Assembly (NCBI RefSeq): GCF_003182355.1 | Contig: NZ_QGTW01000006.1 | Location: 229,134 to 293,133, forward strand | Length of the DNA stretch: 64,000 nucleotides | Direction of reading: 5' to 3' | Source: Cytobacillus oceanisediminis | GTDB taxonomy: Bacteria > Bacillota > Bacilli > Bacillales > Cytobacillaceae | Shown: piece by piece, positions 35,074-42,772 of the stretch | How positions within the stretch are numbered: position 1 is the first letter of the stretch | Layout: each line of letters opens with the position of its first letter | The notes under the pieces: generated by a model | Database searches by the model: none | Seen by the model: the letters and a program-made list of their open reading frames with translations, nothing else | Told to the model about the DNA's origin: nothing | Position numbers and translations under genes: made by a program

Positions 35074-36789
35074 TTATCTTTGAAACTGCACATTATGAAG
35101 GCTGGCAAAGATTCCGCCTTGCTTGATTAATTCGTCATGTGTCCCTTCTTCCGCTATTCCGTCTTCGGTTACAACAACAACCCTATCGGCATTGCGGATC
35201 GTCGCAAGCCTATGTGCAATCACCAGAGTTGTTCGGTCCACCGCAAGTTCCGTTAATGCTGTTTGAATAATTTGTTCCGTTTCGGTATCCAATGCGGATG
35301 TAGCTTCATCCAGGATGAGAATCGGCGGGTTTTTTAAGAACATACGAGCTATCGCAATCCTCTGCTTCTGGCCGCCCGAAAGTTTTAATCCCCTTTCCCC
35401 AATTTGTGTTTCATAACCAAACGGCAAAGAAGCAATAAAATCCTCCAAATGAGCTTTCTTTGCAGCTTCCGCAATCTGTTCATCCGTTGCCCCGAGCATT
35501 CCGTACGCAATATTTTCTTTTAAAGTGCCGGTAAAGAGAAAAACATCCTGCTGCACGATACCAATTTGCGACCTTAATGATTTCTTCGTCAAATCCCTGA
35601 TGTCCATTCCATCTATAGTGATGCTGCCGCTATTCACATCATAAAAACGAGGGATAAGTGAACATATTGTTGTTTTACCGGCGCCTGAAGGTCCCACAAA
35701 TGCCACAGTTTCACCCGCTTTCATTTCCAAGTTAATCCCGTCCAGCACTGATTTATGTTTGTCATAGCTGAAGGATACATTGTTAAAGCGGATATCCCCT
35801 CTTAAAAACGCTATATCTATAGCATCCTCTGTATCTTCAACCTCAGGCTCTGTATCGATTAGCTCCGAAAATCGTTTGAATCCTGCCATCCCTTTTGGAT
35901 AAAGTTCCATTAGCGCACTTATTTTGTCGATAGGTTTAAAGAGAACATTGACATATAGAACAAATCCAACCAGCTCCCCGTAGGTAAGCTGCCCGCTGAA
36001 GCTTAGCCAGGAACCGTACACTAATACAATTAAAGTAATTAATCTTGTCAGCATATAAATGCCGGAAGCGCTAAAGCTCATAATCTTATAAGCTGCAAGC
36101 TTAGCAAGGCGGAACCTGCCATTGTTCTCTGTAAATCTTTTAATTTCATAATGTTCATTTGTAAAAGATTGAACGACACGGACCCCGGAGACACTGTCCT
36201 CTACCTGGGCATTAACATCGGCAATTTCACTGTACATCCGCTTCCATGCCCTGTTCATTTTGATATTGCAAAAAGCAATAAGCCATACCAGAAACGGCAG
36301 GATGAATATGGTAACAAAAGCAAGCTTGACATTAATTGTCAGCATAATCCAAAAAGCACCGACAAAAGTCATTACTGCAATAAATAAATCCTCAGGTCCG
36401 TGATGGGCAAGCTCCCCAATATCCATGAGGTCATTGGTCACTCTGCTCATAATATGCCCTGTTTTAGTATTGTCAAAAAAGCGAAATGATTGGCGCTGAA
36501 CATGCTGAAACAGCTGCTGGCGCATATCCGTTTCAATATTTATGCCAAGCTTATGCCCCCAGTAGTTCACGACAAATTGCAAAAATGTACTCATCATATA
36601 AAGAGCCAGGAGGCCTGCACTGACAGAGACGATCATTGACCAATTGCCGCTTGGAAGCAAGCTGTCGATAAACCATTGTACCGCTAACGGAAAACCCAAC
36701 TCCAAAACTGCCACAATTACAGCTGAGCTGAAATCAAGAATAAATAAGCGCTTATGCGGCTTATAATAAGTAAAAAAACGTCGGATCAT
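35074..36789 (-). CDS. ABC exporter, fused membrane and ATPase domains
   Basis: 571-residue half-transporter of the multidrug/lipid exporter type. Six membrane helices in residues 10-300 (LDFSSAVIVAVLELGFPLAV, LLALYMMSTFLQFVVNYW, VMTFVGAFWIMLTINVKLAF), then the ATPase with Walker A GPSGAGKTT (about 368), signature LSGGQKQRIAIARMF and Walker B PILILDEATSALD, plus an H-loop IAHRLATI. Acts as a homodimer. The start at 36789 is 7 nt from AAGGAG; an earlier ATG at 36807 reads through the ribosome site. Substrate not inferable; alone on its transcript. Confidence 0.94.
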   Translation of the reverse strand: MIRRFFTYYKPHKRLFILDFSSAVIVAVLELGFPLAVQWFIDSLLPSGNWSMIVSVSAGLLALYMMSTFLQFVVNYWGHKLGINIETDMRQQLFQHVQRQSFRFFDNTKTGHIMSRVTNDLMDIGELAHHGPEDLFIAVMTFVGAFWIMLTINVKLAFVTIFILPFLVWLIAFCNIKMNRAWKRMYSEIADVNAQVEDSVSGVRVVQSFTNEHYEIKRFTENNGRFRLAKLAAYKIMSFSASGIYMLTRLITLIVLVYGSWLSFSGQLTYGELVGFVLYVNVLFKPIDKISALMELYPKGMAGFKRFSELIDTEPEVEDTEDAIDIAFLRGDIRFNNVSFSYDKHKSVLDGINLEMKAGETVAFVGPSGAGKTTICSLIPRFYDVNSGSITIDGMDIRDLTKKSLRSQIGIVQQDVFLFTGTLKENIAYGMLGATDEQIAEAAKKAHLEDFIASLPFGYETQIGERGLKLSGGQKQRIAIARMFLKNPPILILDEATSALDTETEQIIQTALTELAVDRTTLVIAHRLATIRNADRVVVVTEDGIAEEGTHDELIKQGGIFASLHNVQFQR

Positions 36790-36864
36790 CGCTGTTCTCC
36801 TTTTCATGAAAAATCAAGAATATAGTAGAATTATAGTTTCAACAGGAAAATTTTACAAGCTAAA

Positions 36865-36897
36865 AATCGTCCCAGAAATTACGCACCTGGAACGATT
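36865..36897 (-). terminator. Terminator of the M3 peptidase gene
   Basis: AATCGTTCCAG pairs with CTGGGACGATT, followed by TTTAGC on the minus strand. Confidence 0.7.
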
Positions 36898-36903
36898 CAA
36901 GAA

Positions 36904-38421
36904 TTAAAGCATATAATCCAATTTAAAATCCTGGCCGCTAATCCTTCTGAAAAGCTCGCCGAATGGATATCTACCCGAAGGCTTAATGACTTCATTGATT
37001 AAAAACTCACCAAATTCATTTGGCCTATCAATCATTTTTGCACCTGCTTTTTGCTCAAAAACAGAGGACAGCATGGCACAAGTTACATCACCCATAAAAT
37101 AATTGTGAAGGTAAATCGGGTGGGTTGTATAGTGAATGGTAAACGCCCATGGCGGTTCTTCGCCGAACGGTTCCTCCTTTAAAACATTCATCTGATTTTT
37201 CCAATATACTTCATATATATCATCCAGGCTGCTTATATCATTTTTATATAAGCTATGGTCAAAGAAGATTCTGTTGATTGCCCGCAATGAATTTTGTTTT
37301 CGGTATTCCTTCAATTTCTTGAATTCATCGCCCGTGCCCATTTCCCCGCTAAAGAACTTTTTATAAAATACAGGACTGTATAAAAAGCCCTGGAACAGGT
37401 TGGCGATTCCTTCACTGATTATTCCGCTTACACCATGGTTCAAAATTTCCTCGTCAGGATTTAGGAGGAAAGAATGTACGGCATGGCCGGTTTCATGAAG
37501 CAAAACTCCATATTCATGATATTTGTTTTTGACATTGGCAAGAATGCGGGAATCCTTTGCTGTTTCCACAGGAAAGTTGTAGCCCCATTCAGATTTATTG
37601 GCTCTTGGGAAAATATCATAAGTGATATTAAAATTTGAAATATCAATAGAGAATAAATCAAACAGCTCTTTAATATTCCCATAGAAATCCGACATATCTA
37701 CATGCTGATTCAGGGAGGGTGCAATTCTGGAATCGATATACTGTTCGTCCCATGGCATAATGCGCTCATCGTTTAAAAATTCTCGGGCATATTTTTCCCT
37801 TGCTGCATTCATTTGAGGAAGTGCATCGTGAAGCTGCTCGGCCCAGCCATCAAACACATTTTGATCAAGTTCATCCTGCTCAAGCTTGTAAGCAATAAAA
37901 TTTTCCGCTCCATATACCTTCGCATATTCCTTGCGAAGATTTATCAGATCAATAAAACCGCCTTCGATCATCGGTTTATTAATTTGATTCTTCGCAAAGT
38001 AGGCTTCCCTTCTTTTTTCCCGGCTGCTTTCAGAACTCAATACCTGATTGAGCTCCACAGAAGAAACTTCTCTTCCCTCAAATCGATAACGAAAAGTATT
38101 TAATATTTTAGAAAGAGCATTTACTTTATCGCTAATCTCCATATCGAGCTCGTTTAATTCAGCGGAAAGATGGTAAGGCTTTAACCCGTTCAGGACAATC
38201 TCTGCTTTTCTTTTTTCAAGCGGAGAAATATCCTTTTGCAAATAATCCAGGACAGTCTCATAATTAGCCTTATTTTTCATTATGTCAGTGATTTTTGCAT
38301 ATTGTTCCTTTAGCCCGAAATCATAGCCAGCTGTATATAGTGTCCATTGCATCCGGCTATACTGGGTGTAATGGATATGTATTTCTCTATAAATTTCTTC
38401 TATTTTTGATTGTGTCGCCAT
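36904..38421 (-). CDS. M3-family oligoendopeptidase
   Basis: 505-residue cytosolic zinc peptidase that degrades short peptides. The HExxH motif is VLLHETGHAVHSFLL (about residue 310), with the downstream Glu in HGVSGIISEGIANLFQGF. It is shorter than PepF (about 600 aa) and lacks the usual PepF N-terminal domain size, matching the M3 oligoendopeptidase-F-related subgroup of Bacillus. Start at 38421 after TAAGAGGAGTTTAGGG. It stands alone between the ABC exporter and the ThrE pair, with its own terminator. Confidence 0.9.
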   Translation of the reverse strand: MATQSKIEEIYREIHIHYTQYSRMQWTLYTAGYDFGLKEQYAKITDIMKNKANYETVLDYLQKDISPLEKRKAEIVLNGLKPYHLSAELNELDMEISDKVNALSKILNTFRYRFEGREVSSVELNQVLSSESSREKRREAYFAKNQINKPMIEGGFIDLINLRKEYAKVYGAENFIAYKLEQDELDQNVFDGWAEQLHDALPQMNAAREKYAREFLNDERIMPWDEQYIDSRIAPSLNQHVDMSDFYGNIKELFDLFSIDISNFNITYDIFPRANKSEWGYNFPVETAKDSRILANVKNKYHEYGVLLHETGHAVHSFLLNPDEEILNHGVSGIISEGIANLFQGFLYSPVFYKKFFSGEMGTGDEFKKLKEYRKQNSLRAINRIFFDHSLYKNDISSLDDIYEVYWKNQMNVLKEEPFGEEPPWAFTIHYTTHPIYLHNYFMGDVTCAMLSSVFEQKAGAKMIDRPNEFGEFLINEVIKPSGRYPFGELFRRISGQDFKLDYML

Positions 38422-38495
38422 CCCTAAACTCCTCTTAGTTATTTAGTATTTCGAAATAACTGCTAAATAAATTATAGAGAATGAATTTTCAGAAA

Positions 38496-38939
38496 TCAAT
38501 GACTTCTTTCCGATTTAAACTGAACCTTGCGGATGATTTGATTAAGAACTTCGGATATCACCAGCCCAACCGCTATCGCACCCGAAATCATAAAGGCTTT
38601 TGCAGCAAGCTGAATAGCGGTATTGTAATCATTTTCAACAAAGTTCCGCATCGCATCATAAGCCAACCCGCCTGGCACGAGCGGAATGATGCCTGCAACA
38701 CTGAAAATGATAATAGGCGTTTTATATATTTTGGCAAAAACCTGGCTGATCACTGCAATCGTAAATGCAGCAATTAACGAAGAAATAACGGCATCGTACT
38801 GGCGGGTAACCAGCCATATATAAACGAACCAGCCCACCATGCCGACAAACCCGCATTTCAGCAATGATTTTTTCGGCGCATTGAAAAGAACGCCAAACCC
38901 TGCCGATGCTATAAAACTTGTGATTAAGTGAGTTAACAT
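38496..38939 (-). CDS. Threonine/serine exporter, small subunit (ThrE C-terminal type, YjjB-like)
   Basis: 147-residue membrane protein with about four helices (LITSFIASAGFGVLFNAPKK, GFVGMVGWFVYIWLV, VISSLIAAFTIAVISQVFAK, IIIFSVAGIIPLVPGGLAYD, MISGAIAVGLVISEVLNQII). The PLVPG motif is characteristic of the ThrE superfamily and is shared with its larger partner encoded 40 bp upstream. In Corynebacterium both halves are one ThrE protein; split pairs such as YjjP/YjjB export amino or dicarboxylic acids. Second gene of the pair. Confidence 0.9.
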   Translation of the reverse strand: MLTHLITSFIASAGFGVLFNAPKKSLLKCGFVGMVGWFVYIWLVTRQYDAVISSLIAAFTIAVISQVFAKIYKTPIIIFSVAGIIPLVPGGLAYDAMRNFVENDYNTAIQLAAKAFMISGAIAVGLVISEVLNQIIRKVQFKSERSH

Positions 38940-38979
38940 TCATTCATTCCTCCGTTTTAAGCAAAACTAGCTTTTACGT

Positions 38980-39756
38980 TTAAAAAGTGAACACAAGAGC
39001 AATCCCCGCTCCAATTGCAAAGGCTGTCAGAAAGGCTTCCGCTCCCTTCGACAACCCTGATACCAGATGACCGGCCATTAAATCACGGACGGCATTGGTA
39101 ATAAGCAGTCCGGGAACCAGCGGCATTACCGAGCCAATGATAATTTTATCGAGCTCGGTCCCTAATCCAAATATAACAAACAGATATGCTAAAAGCCCAA
39201 TTAATAAGGAAGCAATAAACTCGGAAAAAAACTTGATCTGCACGACCCTGTGAACAAATATAAATGAAGCAAAGCCCAATCCCCCTGTAATCATGGCAGG
39301 GATAAAATCTGCCCATTTCCCTAGAAACATAATCAGGAAACAGCCGCTTGCAATAGAAGCCGCAAGAACCTGCTGGTAAACGGGAAAGGTATAGTCAGCC
39401 CTTTCAATTTCTTTCAGTCTGGCTAAGGCTTCTTGCCCGCCGAGCTCGCCGCTGCTGATCTTTCGAGATATCCCGTTAACTAGTGTTACTTTATACAAAT
39501 CAGTTGAACGTTCGGATATCCGGATAAGTTTCGCTGGTTCTGTTCCATCCGTTGAAAAAATGATCCCGGTGGGCGTCACATAACTGTGTGAATGCGGAAT
39601 TCCCAAAGAGGCTGCAATTCTAGTCATCGTGTCCTCCACCCGGTACGTTTCTGCGCCTCCCTGCAGCATAATTTTCCCTGCAAGCAGGCATAATTCGATT
39701 ACTTGTATTGTTGTAGGAAACTCTTTCCCCATTCTTTCACCCGCTTTAGTATCCAT
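38980..39756 (-). CDS. Threonine/serine exporter, large subunit (ThrE N-terminal type, YjjP-like)
   Basis: 258-residue protein with a soluble N-terminal part (IELCLLAGKIMLQGGAETYR, VEDTMTRIAASLGIPHSHSY, VTPTGIIFSTDG) followed by five helices (VLAASIASGCFLIMFLGKWA, GGLGFASFIFVHRVVQ, IASLLIGLLAYLFVIFGLGT, IIGSVMPLVPGLLITNAVRD). The AGGAETYR and PLVPG blocks define the family. Start at 39756 after AGAGGG; an ATG at 39732 is an alternative. Forms the split exporter with the next gene. Confidence 0.9.
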   Translation of the reverse strand: MDTKAGERMGKEFPTTIQVIELCLLAGKIMLQGGAETYRVEDTMTRIAASLGIPHSHSYVTPTGIIFSTDGTEPAKLIRISERSTDLYKVTLVNGISRKISSGELGGQEALARLKEIERADYTFPVYQQVLAASIASGCFLIMFLGKWADFIPAMITGGLGFASFIFVHRVVQIKFFSEFIASLLIGLLAYLFVIFGLGTELDKIIIGSVMPLVPGLLITNAVRDLMAGHLVSGLSKGAEAFLTAFAIGAGIALVFTF

Positions 39757-39846
39757 TTTTATGAAACCCTCTTTTATAAGGTTAAATCTTAAAGGAAATG
39801 ATAAACGAAAGAAAGAGCTTTTGAGGAAAAATTTATATAATAAATC

Positions 39847-39882
39847 AAAAAAACGATTATTCTTTTAAAGAATAACCGCTTT
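39847..39882 (-). terminator. Terminator of tnrA
   Basis: CGGTTATTCTTT pairs with AAAGAATAATCG across a few bases, followed by seven T on the minus strand. Confidence 0.8.
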
Positions 39883-39889
39883 TAGAGCT

Positions 39890-40213
39890 TTATTTTTTTC
39901 GAATGCCGAATTGTGCGTTAAGCTGTCCCTGTATCATTTTTGACCGTGTCGCTTTGTCGTCCTTTTTCTTTTTCCTTTTTAATTCAGACCGTATTTCTTC
40001 CGTTCTAACTCCTTCTTCCCTTTTGTTTGCAATATCGATAAGCCTCTCAACATCGGAAAAGGAATACTTTCTGCTTCCACGGTCTGATCTTTCCGGAAAT
40101 ACTAATTTCCTTTCTTCATAATAGCGAATCTGCCGCTCACTTAGCCCTGTCAATTCACTCACCGTTCCGATCGAAATGACTTTTCTGTTCTTGTAAGAAG
40201 CTTCATTCTCCAA
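39890..40213 (-). CDS. tnrA: Nitrogen regulator TnrA (MerR family)
   Basis: Global regulator active under nitrogen limitation and inhibited by feedback-inhibited glutamine synthetase. 107 residues: MerR winged helix [60 protein letters not shown], and the C-terminal [16 protein letters not shown] that in TnrA contacts glutamine synthetase. Similarity to B. subtilis TnrA (110 aa) is high along the whole length and no glnA follows, which separates it from GlnR. TTG start at 40213, 7 nt behind GAGGTG. Its promoter has TATAAT at 40247-40252 and a TnrA box centred about 49 bp before the likely transcription start, implying positive autoregulation. Confidence 0.95.
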   Translation of the reverse strand: MENEASYKNRKVISIGTVSELTGLSERQIRYYEERKLVFPERSDRGSRKYSFSDVERLIDIANKREEGVRTEEIRSELKRKKKKDDKATRSKMIQGQLNAQFGIRKK

Positions 40214-40246
40214 TCAATGTCACCTCAAATTCAACTGATTTCTTTC

Positions 40247-40297
40247 ATTATACTAATCTCACAGTTAATTTCATCAAATATGTAAGAAAATCTGACA
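40247..40297 (-). promoter_or_regulatory. tnrA promoter with TnrA box
   Basis: A perfect TGTNA-N7-TNACA box (TGTAAGAAAATCTGACA, 40281-40297) and a minus-strand TATAAT (40247-40252). With a start near 40240 the box centre (40289) is at about -49, the position seen at TnrA-activated promoters. Confidence 0.75.
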
Positions 40298-40312
40298 TCA
40301 ATTAAAAAACCG

Positions 40313-40362
40313 TGTTAAAAAACCTAACATATTCAATGACGGAAAACTTATCTTTTTATAGA
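40313..40362 (+). promoter_or_regulatory. Divergent promoter of the two small genes with TnrA box
   Basis: A second perfect box (TGTTAAAAAACCTAACA, 40313-40329) and a plus-strand TATAGA (40357-40362). With a start near 40370 its centre (40321) is also at about -49. Confidence 0.75.
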
Positions 40363-40396
40363 ATGACAGAAACATTAAAGAAAAGAGGAGATCCAG

Positions 40397-40561
40397 ATGC
40401 AATATTTACGTAAGGCAATTGAGAAAAAGCGACAATATTTAATCGATTTGCTGATTAAATCAGGAGGAGAATATCAGCATTCCGAGCCGGCACTGCAAAA
40501 GCTGACTCTAACGGAGCTCGAGATTATTTTTAAGAAGCATAAAAACGGGAACAGCTTTTAA
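40397..40561 (+). CDS. FbpA-family small basic protein
   Basis: 54 residues beginning MQYLRKAIEKKRQYLIDLLI, with LQKLTLTELEIIFKKH near the end. This is the pattern of the Fur-regulated basic protein A family (RKAVE-K-R-Q-YLI and LTLTELE), whose B. subtilis member helps the FsrA small RNA in the iron-sparing response. AGAGGAG lies 8 nt before the ATG. Here the promoter carries a TnrA box instead of an evident Fur box, so a nitrogen-linked role is suggested. The next small gene begins 14 bp after its stop. Confidence 0.75.
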   Translation: MQYLRKAIEKKRQYLIDLLIKSGGEYQHSEPALQKLTLTELEIIFKKHKNGNSF

Positions 40562-40574
40562 TAGGAGGATGACC

Positions 40575-40712
40575 ATGAAGACGCAAGATGCGATTGACCT
40601 GGCGAAAAAAATAATCGAACTTGATTTATTGCGTGATGAGATGTGGGAAAGCTTCGCTGCTGCGGCCGGTGACCAGGCTTATGAAATCTTAAGAAATGTA
40701 CAGAATAATTAA
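40575..40712 (+). CDS. 45-residue acidic protein, co-transcribed with FbpA-like gene
   Basis: Begins MKTQDAIDLAKKIIELDLLR and continues DEMWESFAAAAGDQAYEI to an Asn-Asn end; likely two helices, net acidic, opposite in charge to its operon partner. TAGGAGG is 7 nt from the ATG. No family recognised with certainty. Expression from the TnrA-box promoter is inferred from the 13-bp gap to the upstream gene. Confidence 0.65.
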   Translation: MKTQDAIDLAKKIIELDLLRDEMWESFAAAAGDQAYEILRNVQNN

Positions 40713-40716
40713 CAAT

Positions 40717-40745
40717 GAACGCTTGGATAAAGCGTTCTTTTTTAT
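40717..40745 (+). terminator. Terminator of the small-gene pair
   Basis: GAACGCTT and AAGCGTTC pair across GGATA, followed by six T. Confidence 0.88.
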
Positions 40746-40749
40746 GTAA

Positions 40750-40989
40750 GGCTCTGTTATAGCATATTGTTGTTTTTTAACACCTTTTGATTTGAGCAGA
40801 AGGCACGAACTCCTCGAAAGTGCATTCGCATTTTCTTCGTGTGGTATTTATTCGAGGATACTTATTCAACGTCCTGCGGGAGTGCGGATCAAAGGGTGAC
40901 CCCGCAGGAGCAAAGCGACGAGGAGCGTCGGACCACCCGCGTTCGCTGAGAGCCTGCAGTGGAAATCAACAGGCTAATTTAACAGAGCT
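40750..40989 (+). repeat. MITE-like repeat, copy C (best preserved)
   Basis: 240 bp bounded by inverted ends GGCTCTGTTA (40750-40759) and TTTAACAGAGC (40978-40988). Contains GCACGAACTCCTCGAAAGTG-like, TGCATTCGCATTTTCTTCG and TTATTCAACGTCC blocks shared with copy E, and a GCAGG-rich centre. No open frame of note. It fills most of the gap 40746-41112. Confidence 0.7.
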
Positions 40990-41051
40990 ATGTAAATATC
41001 AGGGTATTGCAAAGATTACTCTAATCCCCTTTTCATATTCTGTTTAATTTG

Positions 41052-41083
41052 TTATTATGCCAATATCGGTTTTCGATATTGGC
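41052..41083. promoter_or_regulatory. Promoter and palindromic operator of padR-chrA
   Basis: GCCAATATCG (41059-41068) and CGATATTGGC (41074-41083) are perfect 10-bp arms around 5 nt, directly after a TATTAT -10 (41052-41057) with a TTTTCA -35 17 bp upstream. Placement over the transcription start suits autorepression by the PadR protein. Confidence 0.6.
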
Positions 41084-41112
41084 TTTCGAAATTGGAAAAA
41101 GGAGGACTCTCT

Positions 41113-41421
41113 TTGGAGGATAAAATAGTAAGAAAGCTGTTTTTAGGGTTTATTCAAATCCATATTCTTCACCATGCAAAAGAACATCCCATATTTGGCA
41201 TGTGGATGCTTGAAGAATTAAAGGAACATGGATATAGCATTAGTTCCGGAACTTTATATCCAATCCTTCATTCAATGGAATCCGATGGCCTTCTCCATCA
41301 GGAGCAAAAAAATGTGGACGGTAAAATCCGAAAATATTATACAGCTACTGAAAAAGGAAAGATGGTTTTAGAGGAAGCGAGAAAGAAAGCCTACGAGCTT
41401 TTCAAAGAAATAAAAGATTAA
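41113..41421 (+). CDS. PadR-family transcriptional regulator
   Basis: 102-residue winged-helix repressor: FLGFIQIHILHHAKEHPIFG, MLEELKEHGYSISSGTLYPI, LHSMESDGLLHQEQKNVDGK, RKYYTATEKGKMVLEEARKK. TTG at 41113 is 7 nt behind GGAGG; the frame opens earlier at 41092 but that codon precedes the ribosome site. It lies 13 bp ahead of chrA in the same direction, so it probably represses the chrA unit and is released by chromate or a related stress (inference). Confidence 0.88.
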   Translation: MEDKIVRKLFLGFIQIHILHHAKEHPIFGMWMLEELKEHGYSISSGTLYPILHSMESDGLLHQEQKNVDGKIRKYYTATEKGKMVLEEARKKAYELFKEIKD

Positions 41422-41434
41422 AAGGAGATGCATA

Positions 41435-42625
41435 ATGGGCAAGAATAAAATAAGTTTAAAGTCTTTACTGGAAATACTAATTGTTTCAACAAGACTCGGA
41501 TTCACATCCTTCGGCGGACCTGTGGCACATCTTGGCTATTTCCACGACGAGTATGTTCGAAGAAGGAAATGGATGGATGAAAAGAGCTATGCTGATTTGG
41601 TTGCTTTATGCCAGTTCCTCCCCGGACCGGCTAGCAGCCAGGTTGGAATTGGCATTGGAGTAATGCGGGCTGGTGTAGCCGGCGGCATCATGGCCTTCCT
41701 TGGATTTACCCTGCCATCTGTCATTGCACTGATCATCTTTGCCATCTTGCTGCAGGGTACAGATGTGGCAGAAGCGGGCTGGATACACGGCCTAAAAATT
41801 GTCGCAGTGGCCGTAGTTGCGCATGCAGTTTTAGGAATGGCGCAAAAGCTGGTACCTGACCTGCCAAGAAAAACAATTGCCTTAATTGCCATTATTGCTA
41901 CTTTATTATGGCAAACAGCATTTACACAAGTCGCAATCATTCTAATCTCAGGATTTATTGGATTTTTAATTTACAAAAAGCATGCCGAGAATAATGACGC
42001 AGAGATACATTTTCCTATTTCAAAAAGGTTTGCTATCGGATGCCTAGTGCTATTTTTTGGTCTGTTAATATTGCTGCCTATCCTAAGGGAGTTTACGGCT
42101 CTAAACTGGGTAGCTTTATTCGATAGCTTTTATCGTTCAGGTTCGCTTGTTTTCGGAGGAGGCCACGTGGTACTTCCATTACTGGAGCGCGAGTTTGTCC
42201 CGGCTGGCTGGCTAAGTGAAGAAGCCTTTCTGGCAGGTTACGGTGCAGCCCAGGCAGTGCCAGGACCCTTATTTACTTTCGCTGCTTATATTGGAGCAGC
42301 AATCAATGGATGGCAAGGCGGTTTGCTCGCAACAGCGGCTATTTTCCTGCCGGCTTTTCTCTTGATTTTAGGTACTCTCCCTTTCTGGGACAGCCTTCGC
42401 CGCAATCCAAAAATAAAAGGTGCTTTAATGGGTGTGAACGCAGCAGTAGTTGGTATCTTAATAGCAGCCTTTTACCACCCCATTTGGACAAGCAGCATTC
42501 TTGAACCTGCAGATTTTGCCTTTGCCGCAGTTCTTTTCAGCATGCTGGTCTATTGGAAGCTTCCGCCATGGGTTATTGTTGTGACTGGTGCAATTGGCGG
42601 AAATATATTGGGTTTGATTCTTTAA
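41435..42625 (+). CDS. chrA: Chromate transporter ChrA, long-chain CHR family
   Basis: 396-residue membrane protein that exports chromate. Two homologous halves: residues 10-180 (TRLGFTSFGGPVAHLGYFHD, LCQFLPGPASSQVGIGIG) and 210-390 (GSLVFGGGHVVLPLLEREF, GYGAAQAVPGPLFTFAAYIG). The duplicated FGG and Q-x-x-PGP motifs are diagnostic of CHR proteins. The ribosome site AAAAGGAG is 7 nt from the ATG. Co-transcribed with the PadR gene and ended by a terminator at 42649. Confidence 0.94.
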   Translation: MGKNKISLKSLLEILIVSTRLGFTSFGGPVAHLGYFHDEYVRRRKWMDEKSYADLVALCQFLPGPASSQVGIGIGVMRAGVAGGIMAFLGFTLPSVIALIIFAILLQGTDVAEAGWIHGLKIVAVAVVAHAVLGMAQKLVPDLPRKTIALIAIIATLLWQTAFTQVAIILISGFIGFLIYKKHAENNDAEIHFPISKRFAIGCLVLFFGLLILLPILREFTALNWVALFDSFYRSGSLVFGGGHVVLPLLEREFVPAGWLSEEAFLAGYGAAQAVPGPLFTFAAYIGAAINGWQGGLLATAAIFLPAFLLILGTLPFWDSLRRNPKIKGALMGVNAAVVGILIAAFYHPIWTSSILEPADFAFAAVLFSMLVYWKLPPWVIVVTGAIGGNILGLIL

Positions 42626-42648
42626 AAGGGTTTTGTTAAGTAATTTCT

Positions 42649-42677
42649 GTCCTTCATATCCTTATGAAGGACTTTTT
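42649..42677 (+). terminator. Terminator of chrA
   Basis: GTCCTTCAT and ATGAAGGAC pair across 6 nt, followed by five T. Confidence 0.88.
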
Positions 42678-42739
42678 CGAACCTTTTTCATACGTTTTTG
42701 TCCCTCCAGACGCTTATAGAGAACCATATTGCCGTATAG

Positions 42740-42771
42740 AAAAAGCTGCCGATTTTACGGCAGCTTTTTTT
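42740..42771 (-). terminator. Terminator of the nitrate-regulation unit
   Basis: AGCTGCCG and CGGCAGCT pair across 6 nt, with T-runs on both sides; it directly follows the triple-PAS kinase gene on the minus strand. Confidence 0.85.
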
Positions 42772-42772
42772 C

